Assembly: GCF_013003985.1 (NCBI RefSeq)
Contig: NZ_CP053073.1
Location: forward strand, 1,116,001 to 1,180,000
Source: Usitatibacter palustris
Lineage (GTDB): Bacteria; Pseudomonadota; Gammaproteobacteria; Burkholderiales; Usitatibacteraceae
Direction: 5' to 3'
DNA: 64,000 nt
The first letter of the stretch is position 1. Each line of letters opens with the position of its first letter. The notes under the pieces are model-generated. The model was not told where the DNA came from. It saw only the letters and a program-made list of their open reading frames with translations, and ran no database searches. Both the position numbers and the translations under genes were made by a program. This document shows positions 8,903 to 17,694 of the stretch, one piece after another.

Positions 8903-11215
8903 ATGAACCGCACCCTCGTACTCTCGCTTCTCTTTGTGGCCTTCGGCGCGTTCGGCCAGGCAACCCCCGCAGCGCAGCTCGGCTTCGGTGGCTTCCATTC
9001 GTGCGCCGTCAATTCGCAAGGCAACCTCAAGTGCTGGGGCGACAACGCCTACGGACAGCTCGGCGATGGTTCGTCTGCCCAAAGGCGCAGCACGCCGCGC
9101 GATGTGCCGGGGCTCGCGACCGGTGTCGCCGCGGTGGCGATGGGCTACCAGCACAGCTGCGCGCTCACCACCGCGGGCGCGGTGCGCTGCTGGGGCGACA
9201 ACGCCTCGGGGCAGCTTGGCGACGGCACCACCACGCAACGCACGACGCCGGTGAATGTCTCCGGACTCTCGAGCGGTGTCGTTGCGATTGCCGCCGGCGG
9301 TTATCACACGTGCGCGATCACCGCGCTCGGTGGCCTGCGTTGCTGGGGCGGCAATACCCACGGCCAGCTCGGCATGGGCGACAGCTCGTTCTCGACCACC
9401 CCGCAGCGCCTGACACCCGTCGACGTCACGACTTTCGGAACCGGCACGCGAGCGGTCTCGCTCGGCGGGCATCACACCTGCGCGATCAAGACCGACAGCA
9501 CGGTGTGGTGCTGGGGCGAGAACTGGGCGCGGCAGCTGGGCACGCCGACCGTCACGCCGCCGACGGACGTTCCCCGCAATGTCGGCATCACCGCGACGCA
9601 ACTCTCGATGGGCTGGGAGCACAGCTGCGCGCGAACACCGGCGGGCGGGTTGAAGTGCTGGGGGCTCAACGATCGCGGCCAGCTCGGCAATGGACCGGTG
9701 GGTGACGCGAAGACCGGACCCGTCGACGTTCTCGGACTTACATCCGGAGTCGCGATGGTCGCGTCGGGCGCATATCACACATGCGCCGCGCTCTCGGCGG
9801 GTGCGGCGGCGTGCTGGGGCAGCAACATCTTCGGGCCGCGCGGCATGCTGGGCGACGGCAATCTCGTCGACCGCGCCGTGGCGCGCGTGGTGCCGGGCCT
9901 TGGCTCGCGCGTCGCGAGCGTGGCCGCGGGCTGGGGCAACTCCGGCGCGATCGCCGTCGATGGCACCGCGATCGCGTGGGGCCGCAACGGCGATGGCGGC
10001 GTGGGAGACGGCACGTTCGTCGAGCGGCTCTTCGCGCGGCTCGTCACCGATTCCGATGGCGTGGGCTTCCTCGATCTCACGCCCGAAAACGCGCAGCTCG
10101 TTCCCGACAATCTGAAACCGGTGTTCCCGGTGAATACGTCCGCTTCTGTATCGGGTGCCGCGGTCACGGCGTCCGCGCAGATTCGCTTCCGCGCCCAGGA
10201 CGTCGGCCGCACCGCGAATCTCTACGTCTTCGCGTGGGCACCGCGCGGCCGCGTGATCAAGTCGTCAGGTCCTGTCCTCAAGGACGATCCGCCGTGCGTG
10301 ATGGCGCAGCTCAATTCCTCGGGCCAGCTCGTGGAGACGAGTGCTTCGGCGATGCAGGCGTATACGAATGCCGTGCTCTCCGCGTCAGGCGCGACCGTGA
10401 ACATGCTCAACGCCGTGTCGGCCGCCGCTGTGACGGGCACCACGGTCTTCGTGGGCTACGGCTCGACCGGAACGGAGATGGCGGCCAACGGCACCAGCCG
10501 CAGCGCGTACAACGGGCCGGGCACGACCGAGTGCGGGCCAGTGCCGCCGCAGACCGGCTGGTGGTGGAATCCGGCGGAACCGGGCCGCGGCTATTCGCTC
10601 GAGATGTCGGGCGACCGTCTCTGGGGCGCGTCGTATCTCTACGACACCAGCGGACGCTCGTCGTGGTTCGTGTTCGGCGGCCCGACGCAGTTCGAAGGCG
10701 CGGTCTACCAGGGTCCGCTGATCGCGGCCTCCGGCGGCCAGACGCTCACCGGCGCGTACAAGCCGATCACCTCGTCGTCACCTGGCGCGATCACGCTCGC
10801 GTTCTCCAGCGCGACGCGCGGCGTCATCACGTGGCCCAGCGGCACGACGACGCCCATCGAGCGCTTCAACATCGTGCCCGGCGGCCTCACGTCGCCGTCG
10901 CAGGCCGACGTGCCCGAATCCGGTTGGTGGTGGAATGCCGCCGAGTCCGGCCGCGGCTTCTTCATCGAGTGGCAGAACGGCTCGGCCACGATGGCGGGCT
11001 ACATGTACAACGAGGCCGGGCAACCGATCTGGTACATCACCGTATCGGCCACGCCCGATCCATTGCGCTACAGCGGAACATGGCTCGAGTTCACGAATGC
11101 GGCGGTGACCAATCCGAACGTCGGCCCGGCGACCATCCAGTTCACGAGTCCCACGACCGCGACCATGACGCTCCCCGGCGGGCGGACGATTCCGCTGACT
11201 CGCTACGCGTTCTGA
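8903..11215 (+). CDS. Secreted RCC1-repeat protein with tandem GWWW domains
   Basis: 770-aa secreted protein: the signal peptide MNRTLVLSLLFVAFGAFGQA is followed by seven RCC1-type repeats (CWGDNAYGQLGDG, CWGDNASGQLGDG, CWGGNTHGQLGMG, CWGENWARQLG, CWGLNDRGQLGNG, CWGSNIF...MLGDG, AWGRNGDGGVGDG). Most carry a Cys before WG, unlike the first gene. The linker domain with DVGRTANLYVFAWAP and CVMAQLNSSGQL follows, then two GWWW domains (near 10556 and 10922) and a terminal LTRYAF. The ATG lies 2 bp after the cyclase stop. It is the third paralogue of this module within 11 kb and the only one of the RCC1 type whose N-terminus is visible. It is followed by a long perfect hairpin acting as a shared terminator with the convergent gene. 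Molecular function unknown. Confidence 0.88.
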   Translation: MNRTLVLSLLFVAFGAFGQATPAAQLGFGGFHSCAVNSQGNLKCWGDNAYGQLGDGSSAQRRSTPRDVPGLATGVAAVAMGYQHSCALTTAGAVRCWGDNASGQLGDGTTTQRTTPVNVSGLSSGVVAIAAGGYHTCAITALGGLRCWGGNTHGQLGMGDSSFSTTPQRLTPVDVTTFGTGTRAVSLGGHHTCAIKTDSTVWCWGENWARQLGTPTVTPPTDVPRNVGITATQLSMGWEHSCARTPAGGLKCWGLNDRGQLGNGPVGDAKTGPVDVLGLTSGVAMVASGAYHTCAALSAGAAACWGSNIFGPRGMLGDGNLVDRAVARVVPGLGSRVASVAAGWGNSGAIAVDGTAIAWGRNGDGGVGDGTFVERLFARLVTDSDGVGFLDLTPENAQLVPDNLKPVFPVNTSASVSGAAVTASAQIRFRAQDVGRTANLYVFAWAPRGRVIKSSGPVLKDDPPCVMAQLNSSGQLVETSASAMQAYTNAVLSASGATVNMLNAVSAAAVTGTTVFVGYGSTGTEMAANGTSRSAYNGPGTTECGPVPPQTGWWWNPAEPGRGYSLEMSGDRLWGASYLYDTSGRSSWFVFGGPTQFEGAVYQGPLIAASGGQTLTGAYKPITSSSPGAITLAFSSATRGVITWPSGTTTPIERFNIVPGGLTSPSQADVPESGWWWNAAESGRGFFIEWQNGSATMAGYMYNEAGQPIWYITVSATPDPLRYSGTWLEFTNAAVTNPNVGPATIQFTSPTTATMTLPGGRTIPLTRYAF

Positions 11216-11217
11216 GG

Positions 11218-11306
11218 AAAAAAGGGGTCAGGTTAGTTTTCCAATCTGTCCCCTTTTCCTGTGCGGAAAAGGGGACAGATTGGAAAACTAACCTGACCCC
11301 TTTTTT
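11218..11306. repeat. Perfect 42-bp-arm hairpin, GGGGTC family, bidirectional terminator
   Basis: Arms 11218-11259 and 11265-11306 are exact reverse complements around the 5-base loop TGTGC. Each outer end is an A-run or T-run next to GGGGTCAGGTTAG; the inner arm reads CAATCTGTCCCCTTTTCC. It lies between two convergent genes and would end transcripts from both sides. It shares GGGGTC and GGGACAGA words with the hairpins at 17688 and 60819, so it looks like a member of a dispersed palindrome family. Confidence 0.9.
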
Positions 11307-11738
11307 TCAGTAGGTGCAGTCGAAGCTCGCCGTGCGGTGCTCGAAGGCCGACTCGGTCTTCACCAGCGCGCCGCAGATGTAGGTGACCTCGAGGCTCTTC
11401 CTCGCACCCGGCGCCGGATCGCCGCAGATGCTGTTCTCCACTTGCACGGAAGCGCTGCGCTTGCCGTTCACGCGCTTCCCGAGCCAATGGGCGGCGTTGC
11501 AGTTCTTCGAGCTCGTCCCGTAGTAGGCGCTGGTGATCGTGATCGGGCCGGTCGCCTTGATGGGTGCGGGCGCGGCGACCGCGCCGCGCTTGTCGGCCTC
11601 CAGGGATCCCTCCCGAAACCCGTCCTTGAATCCGCGCCGATAGCCTTCGTTGTAATCGTCGCTTCGCTTCGGATCTCCCTGCGCGAACGCATTGAACGCG
11701 AGGAGGAAGAGGGCAAACGCGGGAACGGTTGTCTTCAT
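11307..11738 (-). CDS. Small secreted hypothetical protein
   Basis: 143 aa with a signal peptide (MKTTVPAFALFLLAFNAFAQ) and a mature part that starts with a charged stretch (DDYNEGYRRGFKDGFREG) reminiscent of repetitive Tyr/Gly/Phe motifs. A compact domain with four cysteines (NCNAAHW, ICGDPAP, YICGALV, FDCTY) follows and could form two disulfides. The stop codon abuts the poly-T end of the palindrome at 11218-11306. It is the last gene of a minus-strand run, 10 bp below the MarC-like gene. I do not recognise the family; a periplasmic location follows from the signal peptide. Confidence 0.7.
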   Translation of the reverse strand: MKTTVPAFALFLLAFNAFAQGDPKRSDDYNEGYRRGFKDGFREGSLEADKRGAVAAPAPIKATGPITITSAYYGTSSKNCNAAHWLGKRVNGKRSASVQVENSICGDPAPGARKSLEVTYICGALVKTESAFEHRTASFDCTY

Positions 11739-11748
11739 TTGTTTTCTT

Positions 11749-12426
11749 TCAGTGGCCTGGACGCCAGGGTTTCAGGAGCTCGCTCACGCCATCCCAGACG
11801 ATCTGCACGCCGATGCACAACAGGATGAACGCCATGAGCTGGAGGAAGACCGCCGTTCCGGTATCGCCGAGCAATCGCATGAGGCGCGGCGCATAGCGGT
11901 TGGCGAGGTAGATCGCGAGCGCGACGCCCGCGAGGCCGAGGACCAGGCCGATGCCCGCCCAGATCGCGGCGACGTCGTGGCGCGGGAGCGTCGTGCCGAT
12001 CGTGATCGCGGTCGCGATCGAGCCCGGACCGACGATGAGCGGGAAGGCGAGGGGATAGAACGCATGCCCCCGGATTTTTTCGGGGGAAACCCTGCGCGGA
12101 GCGGGCTTCTGCGCGTCGTCGCTGCCTTCGTCCGCGGTGAGCATGCGCCACGCGGTGGCGGCCACGAGCAGCCCGCCGCCCACGCGCACGACCGAGAGCG
12201 AGATCCCGAAGTATGCGAGCACGTAGACGCCGACGAACGCGGAAGCGACCAGCAGGAAGAAACAATTCATCGCGACGCTGCGGGCCATCGCCACGCGCAG
12301 CGGTTCTTCGAGCCCGCTCGTGAAGCGCATGAACACGGGTGCGGCGCCGGGAGGATTGGTGATCGGCAGCAGCGCGCCGATCGCGAGCAACGCCGTCTTG
12401 AGGACCAGGGCGAAGTCGAACTCCAT
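11749..12426 (-). CDS. MarC-family integral membrane protein
   Basis: 225-aa protein with about six hydrophobic helices. The start MEFDFALVLKTALLAIGALL and the NPPGAAPVF stretch near residue 25 are characteristic of the MarC/UPF0056 family, as is the IVGPGSIATAITIG segment around residue 120. The family is widespread in bacteria and its transport function is not settled; an early link to multiple antibiotic resistance was not upheld. The ATG is chosen at the family's normal N-terminus, 2 bp after the aldehyde dehydrogenase stop, so the two are probably one transcript. The length is normal for the family. Confidence 0.88.
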   Translation of the reverse strand: MEFDFALVLKTALLAIGALLPITNPPGAAPVFMRFTSGLEEPLRVAMARSVAMNCFFLLVASAFVGVYVLAYFGISLSVVRVGGGLLVAATAWRMLTADEGSDDAQKPAPRRVSPEKIRGHAFYPLAFPLIVGPGSIATAITIGTTLPRHDVAAIWAGIGLVLGLAGVALAIYLANRYAPRLMRLLGDTGTAVFLQLMAFILLCIGVQIVWDGVSELLKPWRPGH

Positions 12427-12428
12427 GG

Positions 12429-13796
12429 CTACGGGCTGCGCAGGTGCCAGGCCTTGAGTCGCGTGAACGTTTCGATGCCGTACGTGGAAAGCGTGAGGCC
12501 CACGCCGGAGTGACCGACGCCCGACCACGGAAGGCGCGGGCTCACGCGGTCGCAACAGTTCCAGTAGACCGAGCCCGCGTGCACGCCCGCGAGGATGCGC
12601 TCGGCGCGCTTGCGGTCGGTCGTGTACACGCCGGCGGTGAGGCCGTAGTCGGTGTCGTTCATCAGGCGCTGGGCTTCGGCGTCGTCCTTCACGCTCATGA
12701 GGCCGATCACCGGACCGAAGGACTCTTCGCGCATCACCGCCATCTTGTGGTTCACGTCGACGAGCACGGTGGGTTCGAAGCGGCTTCCTTTGCCGCGCTT
12801 GCCGCCGGTGAGCACCTTCGCGCCCTTCTTCTTCGCGTCGGCGACCTGCGCTTCGAGCACCTTCACCTGCGGCGCGCGCGTGAGCGGGCCAATGTACGTG
12901 GCGTCGTCGAGCGGATCGCCCGCGCGATAGGTCTTCACCTCGTCGACGAAGGCCTTCACGAATTGCGGGAAGATGGAATCGCGCACGTAGATGCGCTCGA
13001 CCGAGCAGCAGCTCTGGCCGGTGTTGTAGAACGCGCCATCGGCGATGCCCGCCGCGGCCTTGGCGATGTCCACGTCCTCGCAGACGTAGACCGGATCCTT
13101 GCCGCCGAGCTCGAGCTGGAGCTTCAGCATGCGGCCGCGCACGGACTGCGCGATCTTCTTGCCCGTGGCATACGAGCCGGTGAAGAACACGCCATCGACG
13201 GGTTGCTTGAGCAGCGCCGCGCCGACATCGCCCGCGCCGATCAACGGCACGAAGACATCCTTCGGGATGCCGCTCTCATGCAGGAGGCGCGCGATCTCCA
13301 GGCCCGTCATCGCGGCGTACTCGGAAGGCTTGTAGAGGATGGCGTTGCCCGCGAGCAGCGCGGGAACGAACACGTTGCCGCCGACGAACCACGGATAGTT
13401 CCACGCGGAGATGTTGGCGATGACGCCCAGCGGCTCGTGGGAAATGACCTCTTCCATTCCGGCGGCCTTCGAGACCTTCTCGGGCTTGAGGGTCTTCGCG
13501 GTTTCAGCGAGGAAGAAATCGATGCGCGGCAGGAAGCCCTTGAGCTCATTGCGCGCCTGCGTGATGGGCTTGCCCGTCTCGGAGGTGAGCACCTTCGCGA
13601 GTGGGTCCACTTGTTCCAGCACGCGCTCGCGAAACTCCGCGATCGCGGCGAGGCGTTTCTTCAGCGGGACCCTCGCCCACTTCGCTTGCGCGGCGCGTGC
13701 GGCTTCGTACTTCGCCTTGACGCTCTTCGCATCGTCGGCTTCGAGGGACGCGATGGGCTTGCCCGTGGCCGGGCTCGTGACCTTCAGGCGGGCCAT
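12429..13796 (-). CDS. NAD(P)-dependent aldehyde dehydrogenase
   Basis: 455-aa aldehyde dehydrogenase superfamily member. Cofactor-site features are ISAWNYPWFVGGN (about 129-141) and TGSYATGKKI. The general base is E229 in LELGGKDP and the nucleophile is C263 in NTGQSCCSVERIY. The length is typical of short semialdehyde dehydrogenases. It is followed 2 bp later by the MarC-like gene and preceded by the PuuD-like amidotransferase (3-bp gap). That pairing suggests oxidation of an aldehyde derived from a gamma-glutamylated amine, as PuuC does in the putrescine pathway, or of succinate semialdehyde. The substrate is inference. Confidence 0.88.
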   Translation of the reverse strand: MARLKVTSPATGKPIASLEADDAKSVKAKYEAARAAQAKWARVPLKKRLAAIAEFRERVLEQVDPLAKVLTSETGKPITQARNELKGFLPRIDFFLAETAKTLKPEKVSKAAGMEEVISHEPLGVIANISAWNYPWFVGGNVFVPALLAGNAILYKPSEYAAMTGLEIARLLHESGIPKDVFVPLIGAGDVGAALLKQPVDGVFFTGSYATGKKIAQSVRGRMLKLQLELGGKDPVYVCEDVDIAKAAAGIADGAFYNTGQSCCSVERIYVRDSIFPQFVKAFVDEVKTYRAGDPLDDATYIGPLTRAPQVKVLEAQVADAKKKGAKVLTGGKRGKGSRFEPTVLVDVNHKMAVMREESFGPVIGLMSVKDDAEAQRLMNDTDYGLTAGVYTTDRKRAERILAGVHAGSVYWNCCDRVSPRLPWSGVGHSGVGLTLSTYGIETFTRLKAWHLRSP

Positions 13797-13799
13797 GGG

Positions 13800-14615
13800 T
13801 CAGGCCGCCCGGGCGAGGACGGGCGATGCCTTGCCGGTCTTCTTGCGGTTCGTGCAGGCGTCGAGGAAGGCCTTGAGCAGCGGCTTGCCGTCCATGAGCG
13901 CGACATCGCCCGGGTCCATGAACTCCGGGTGCCATTGCACGCCGACCACGAAGCTGTGGCCTTCCCAGCGCACGGCCTCGACGACGTCATCGGGATCGCT
14001 CTTGGCTTCGACGACCAAGCCTTCGCCCAGCGTCTTCACGGCCTGGTGGTGGATGGTGTTGATGCGCGTCCTGGAGACTTGCGGATAGAGGCCCGAGAGC
14101 CAGGTATCGGGCAGCACGCACATGTCGTGGAAGTTGTGCTCGTACTTGGTGTCGTGACGGTGATGACCGGAATCGGGCAATTGAGTCGCGAGGTCCTGGT
14201 AGAGCGTGCCGCCGAGGGCCACGTTGATGAGCTGGCAACCGCGGCAGATGCCGAACACGGGTTTGCCCTGGCGCACGAATTCGTGGAAGAGCTCGATCTC
14301 GTACTGGTCGCGGATGCGGTCGCCCGACCACGCCGGATTCATCGGCGTCTCGCGATAGGTTTCGGGCGCGATGTCCGCGCCGCCCTGCAGGACGAGGCCG
14401 TCGAGCTGGTTCACGTAATCCTTCACCGTGACGCCGTTGGGAAGGTGCGGGGAGGCGAGGCTCATCTCCGGGACCATGAACGCGAGGACGCCGCCGGACA
14501 TGACCCAGTTGGCCGCCGACTGCTCCATGTACTGCACCGTCTTGGTGGGCAGGAATTGGCGGGTGGGGTCCGGGTAGAGGAGCCGGGCCGAGATGCCGAT
14601 TTTCAAGGGGTCCAT
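13800..14615 (-). CDS. Class I glutamine amidotransferase, PuuD-like gamma-glutamyl hydrolase
   Basis: 271-aa member of the peptidase C26 / gamma-glutamyl-GABA hydrolase family. The nucleophile is C124 in PVFGICRGCQLINVALGG, and the His/Glu pair is H229 and E231 in VGVQWHPEFMDP. QGGADIAPETY near residue 78 is also typical. Members hydrolyse gamma-glutamyl amides and release glutamate. The ATG at 14615 gives the family's usual N-terminus (MDPLKIGISA); the open frame continues upstream but without similarity. It lies directly upstream of an aldehyde dehydrogenase, and a glutamine-synthetase-like ligase lies 8 kb away on the same strand. Together these could form a gamma-glutamylation route for amine catabolism (inference). 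It is divergent from the acyltransferase gene at 14656, sharing a 40-bp promoter region. Confidence 0.85.
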   Translation of the reverse strand: MDPLKIGISARLLYPDPTRQFLPTKTVQYMEQSAANWVMSGGVLAFMVPEMSLASPHLPNGVTVKDYVNQLDGLVLQGGADIAPETYRETPMNPAWSGDRIRDQYEIELFHEFVRQGKPVFGICRGCQLINVALGGTLYQDLATQLPDSGHHRHDTKYEHNFHDMCVLPDTWLSGLYPQVSRTRINTIHHQAVKTLGEGLVVEAKSDPDDVVEAVRWEGHSFVVGVQWHPEFMDPGDVALMDGKPLLKAFLDACTNRKKTGKASPVLARAA

Positions 14616-14655
14616 AAGCTCAATCTTATCGCCAACCGTGCAACAATGCTCCCGT

Positions 14656-16017
14656 ATGAAGCATCTCAGCGCGCTCGACGCGTTGTTCCTGCAACTGGAA
14701 ACGCCGGCGACGCCCATGCACGTCGGCAGCCTGATGCTCCTCGAAAAACGCCCGTTCAAGGCGTTCCGCGATCACATCGCCGCCCGGCTGGATCTCGCGC
14801 CGATCTTCACGCACAAGCTGGGCTTCATGCCGTTGGACCTCGCCAACCCCGTGTGGTTGCGCGCCGGGCGCGTGGACCTCGAGCGGCACATCCGTCGCCT
14901 GGTGCTGCCCAAGCCCGGGACACGTGCGCAACTCGACGCTGCCGTCGCCCGGTTGCATGAAGGCCTGCTCGATCGCGACTATCCGCTCTGGGAGTTCACG
15001 GTGATCGAAGGCTTGAAGACCGGCGAGGTCGGGATCTACGCGAAGCTCCATCACGCCGCGCTCGACGGGCAGGGTGGCATCGCCGTCGCCCAGGCGCTGC
15101 TCGATACGCAAGCGCGCCCGCCAAAGCGCACGGGCGCCGGGGCGGAACCCGCGAAAACGTACCTGCCGCCGTCGACCGCGAAAATGCTCGGTGCCGCGTT
15201 GCGGAACACAGTCGCGCAGTACGGGCGGATCGTGAAGGCGTTGCCCGAAACCCTGAAGGCCATGGGCCGCGCGGGCGCCGTGGCGGTCACCGCGCCGAAG
15301 GTGAAGGGCGCGAGCGCGCCGCGCACGCCGCTCAACGGCGAGATCGGCGCCGGACGCGCGTTCGTTTCCGCAAACGTGCCGCTCGCCGAAGCGAAGGAGA
15401 TCGCGCGTCGCTTCGACGTGAAGCTCAATGACGTCGTGCTCGCCACCTGTGCGGGCGCGCTTCGCGAGACCTTTCCCGCGAAGCAGCCGATGGTCGGCGC
15501 GGTGCCCGCGAGCTTGCGCGCGCCCGGCGACACCACGAGGGCGAACGAGGTCACGATGATGCTCGTGGGGCTCGCGACGAATATCTCCAATCCGGCCAAG
15601 CGTCTCGCCGCGATCCACGCCGCCGCCGGCCGCGCGAAGAAGCTGACGGGAAGCGCCCGGGGCGCGATTCCCATGGACCTGCCGTCGCTGGGCGTGCCCT
15701 GGCTGATGGCGCTTGCGAGTGGTCTGCACCGGAAGGTGGTTGCCACCGGGCGCGGCCCCGTCATCGCGAACGTCGTGATCTCGAACGTGCCGGGACCGCA
15801 GATGCCGCTCTACATGGCCGGCGCGCGGGCCACGGCCTATTACCCCGTGTCAATTGTCACGCACGGGCTGGGCCTCAACATCACGATCATCAGCTACGAT
15901 GGTTCACTGGGCTACGGCCTGGTGGCCTGCAAAGACACGATGCCGGGCCTGAGGGCGTTCGCGAAACGCCTGCAGGACTCGCACACGGAATTGCTCAAGC
16001 TCGCTCGAAGGAAATGA
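14656..16017 (+). CDS. Wax ester synthase / diacylglycerol acyltransferase (WS/DGAT)
   Basis: 453-aa bifunctional-type acyltransferase that joins acyl-CoA to long-chain alcohols or diacylglycerol. The catalytic HHxxxDG motif is present as HHAALDG at residues 132-138. The N-terminus MKHLSALDALFLQLETPATP and the C-terminal VISNVPGPQMPLYMAGA block are family hallmarks. The ATG is the family start; an upstream GTG in frame adds only residues from the divergent gene. The stop overlaps the next start (ATGA), so it is translationally coupled to two alpha/beta hydrolase genes. It acts at the cytoplasmic membrane or lipid inclusions, and suggests storage lipid synthesis with linked hydrolysis. Confidence 0.92.
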   Translation: MKHLSALDALFLQLETPATPMHVGSLMLLEKRPFKAFRDHIAARLDLAPIFTHKLGFMPLDLANPVWLRAGRVDLERHIRRLVLPKPGTRAQLDAAVARLHEGLLDRDYPLWEFTVIEGLKTGEVGIYAKLHHAALDGQGGIAVAQALLDTQARPPKRTGAGAEPAKTYLPPSTAKMLGAALRNTVAQYGRIVKALPETLKAMGRAGAVAVTAPKVKGASAPRTPLNGEIGAGRAFVSANVPLAEAKEIARRFDVKLNDVVLATCAGALRETFPAKQPMVGAVPASLRAPGDTTRANEVTMMLVGLATNISNPAKRLAAIHAAAGRAKKLTGSARGAIPMDLPSLGVPWLMALASGLHRKVVATGRGPVIANVVISNVPGPQMPLYMAGARATAYYPVSIVTHGLGLNITIISYDGSLGYGLVACKDTMPGLRAFAKRLQDSHTELLKLARRK

Positions 16018-16811
16018 AGAAACGAAAGACCGGCGAAATGCCCGCAGCACAGCAATTGCAACCGCCCAGCCCGCTGCTGCTCGCCCTCGAAGGGCGCGCA
16101 CCCTGGGAGCTCGGCGCTTCCCTCGCGTCGTGGCCCTTCCTGCGCAACGCGCCTGCGGGCGACGGCCATTCGCTGATGGTGTTCCCGGGCCTCGCCGCCC
16201 CTGACCTCAGCACGCTTCCGCTGCGCGCCTTCCTGCGCTCGCTCGGTTACGACGCGCGCGGCTGGGACCTCAAGTTCAACTTCGGCCCGCGCGCCGGCGT
16301 GCTCGAGCAAAGCCTCGAGCGCGTAGAGAAGATGCGCAAGGAGAGCGGCCGCAAGGTGAGCCTCGTGGGCTGGAGCCTCGGCGGCATCTACGCGCGCGAG
16401 ATCGCGAAGCTCATGCCCGAAGCCGTGCGTTGCGTGATCACGCTGGGCACGCCCTTCACCGGTTCACCCAAGGCCACGAACGCGTGGCGCATCTACGAGC
16501 TCGCGAGCGGCCACAAGCTCGACGACCCGAAGCTCCTCGCGAAAGTGCGCGAAGCCCCGCCGGTGCCGACGACCTCGGTGTACAGCCGCACCGATGGCGT
16601 CGTCGCGTGGCAGTGCAGCGTGAATGAACCGGCCAAGCACGTGGAGAACATCGAAGTCACGGCGAGCCACGTCGGCATGGGTGTCAACCCGGTGGCGTGG
16701 TACGCGGTCGCCGATCGACTCGCGCAGGCCCAGGGGCGGTGGAAGCCTTTCCATCGCAACGGCTGGCGCCAGTGGGTCTATCCGGACCCGGAACGCATTG
16801 GCGACGATTAG
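16014..16811 (+). CDS. Alpha/beta hydrolase (esterase/lipase-like)
   Basis: 265-aa protein without a signal peptide. The nucleophile elbow is GWSLGG with S121, in LVGWSLGGIYAREIAKLMPE. A likely catalytic Asp lies in VYSRTDGVVAW and His in ASHVGMGVNP, consistent with the lipase/PGAP1-like branch. The start codon overlaps the WS/DGAT stop by four bases and its own end overlaps the following hydrolase. The operon context suggests hydrolysis of neutral lipid or acyl esters made by the neighbour; the actual substrate is not visible from sequence. Confidence 0.82.
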   Translation: MKKRKTGEMPAAQQLQPPSPLLLALEGRAPWELGASLASWPFLRNAPAGDGHSLMVFPGLAAPDLSTLPLRAFLRSLGYDARGWDLKFNFGPRAGVLEQSLERVEKMRKESGRKVSLVGWSLGGIYAREIAKLMPEAVRCVITLGTPFTGSPKATNAWRIYELASGHKLDDPKLLAKVREAPPVPTTSVYSRTDGVVAWQCSVNEPAKHVENIEVTASHVGMGVNPVAWYAVADRLAQAQGRWKPFHRNGWRQWVYPDPERIGDD

Positions 16812-17694
16812 CGCCAACGGCCTGGCGCTCGAGTACGAGTCGCTGGGCAACCCGTCTCACCCACCGGTCGTGCTGGTGATGGGCCTCGCGATGCAGCTCA
16901 TCTACTGGCCCGATGCCTTCTGCCGCATGCTGGTCGAGCGCGGCTTCCACGTCGTGCGCTTCGACAACCGCGATGCCGGCCTCTCGACGATGCTCGATCA
17001 CCTTGGCACGCCCAACATCACGCTCGAAGCGATGAAGTACGCGATGCACCTGCCGATGAAGGCGCCGTACTACATCGACGACATGGCGAAGGACACGGTA
17101 GCGCTGATGGATGCGCTGGGCCTCGGCCGCGCGCACGTCGTCGGCGTCTCGATGGGCGGGATGATCGCGCAGAACGTGGCTGCGCTTTTCCCTGATCGTG
17201 TCGCAAGCCTCACGTCGATCATGTCGACCACCGGGCGGCGAAGCCTGCCGTCACCTACGTGGCGCGCGCGCCGTGCGCTGCTGCGTCCGCCCGCGAAGGC
17301 CGGCGATTTCGAGGGCGCCGTGCGCGGCCTCATGTTTCGCCTCCGCACGATCGGCAGCCGCACCTATCCCACGCCGGAAGCGGACCTGCGCGACATCTGC
17401 GAGCGGCACGTTCGGCGTTCGTATCATCCGAATGGCGTGACGCGGCAGTTGATCGCCATCGCGGCGAGCGGCGATCGCTCGCGCGTCGTCGCGAAGATCA
17501 AGGCGCCCACGCTCGTGGTCCACGGCACCGAGGATCCGCTCATCCCGCCGCTGCATGGTGTCGAGACCGCGCGCGTCGTCACCGCAGGCGGCGGAAACGC
17601 GACGCTGAACCTCGTGAAGGGGATGGGTCACGACATGCCGGCGCCGCTGTTGGCCGGCATCGCCGGCCAGGTCGCCAGCCACTTCTCAAATTAA
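16798..17694 (+). CDS. Alpha/beta hydrolase
   Basis: 298-aa hydrolase with the nucleophile elbow GVSMGG (S118), a catalytic Asp in HGTEDPLIPP and His in GMGHDMPAPL, arranged as in the epoxide-hydrolase/esterase-like group. The frame is open for 58 codons upstream but those residues are a shadow of the previous gene. The TTG at 16798 (LATISANGLALEYES) is the best start because it keeps the first beta strands and overlaps the upstream gene by 14 bp. The gene ends within the long palindrome at 17688, which supplies its last codon and TAA stop. It is the third gene of the acyltransferase operon. Substrate unknown. Confidence 0.85.
   Translation: MATISANGLALEYESLGNPSHPPVVLVMGLAMQLIYWPDAFCRMLVERGFHVVRFDNRDAGLSTMLDHLGTPNITLEAMKYAMHLPMKAPYYIDDMAKDTVALMDALGLGRAHVVGVSMGGMIAQNVAALFPDRVASLTSIMSTTGRRSLPSPTWRARRALLRPPAKAGDFEGAVRGLMFRLRTIGSRTYPTPEADLRDICERHVRRSYHPNGVTRQLIAIAASGDRSRVVAKIKAPTLVVHGTEDPLIPPLHGVETARVVTAGGGNATLNLVKGMGHDMPAPLLAGIAGQVASHFSN

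Noticed and set aside
6900..8963. 687-codon frame antisense to the CHASE2 cyclase
   Set aside because: No recognisable motifs; the plus strand has a full cyclase catalytic domain.
12444..14960. 838-codon plus-strand frame across the aldehyde dehydrogenase and amidotransferase genes
   Set aside because: It spans two real minus-strand genes with intact active sites and itself shows no family features.
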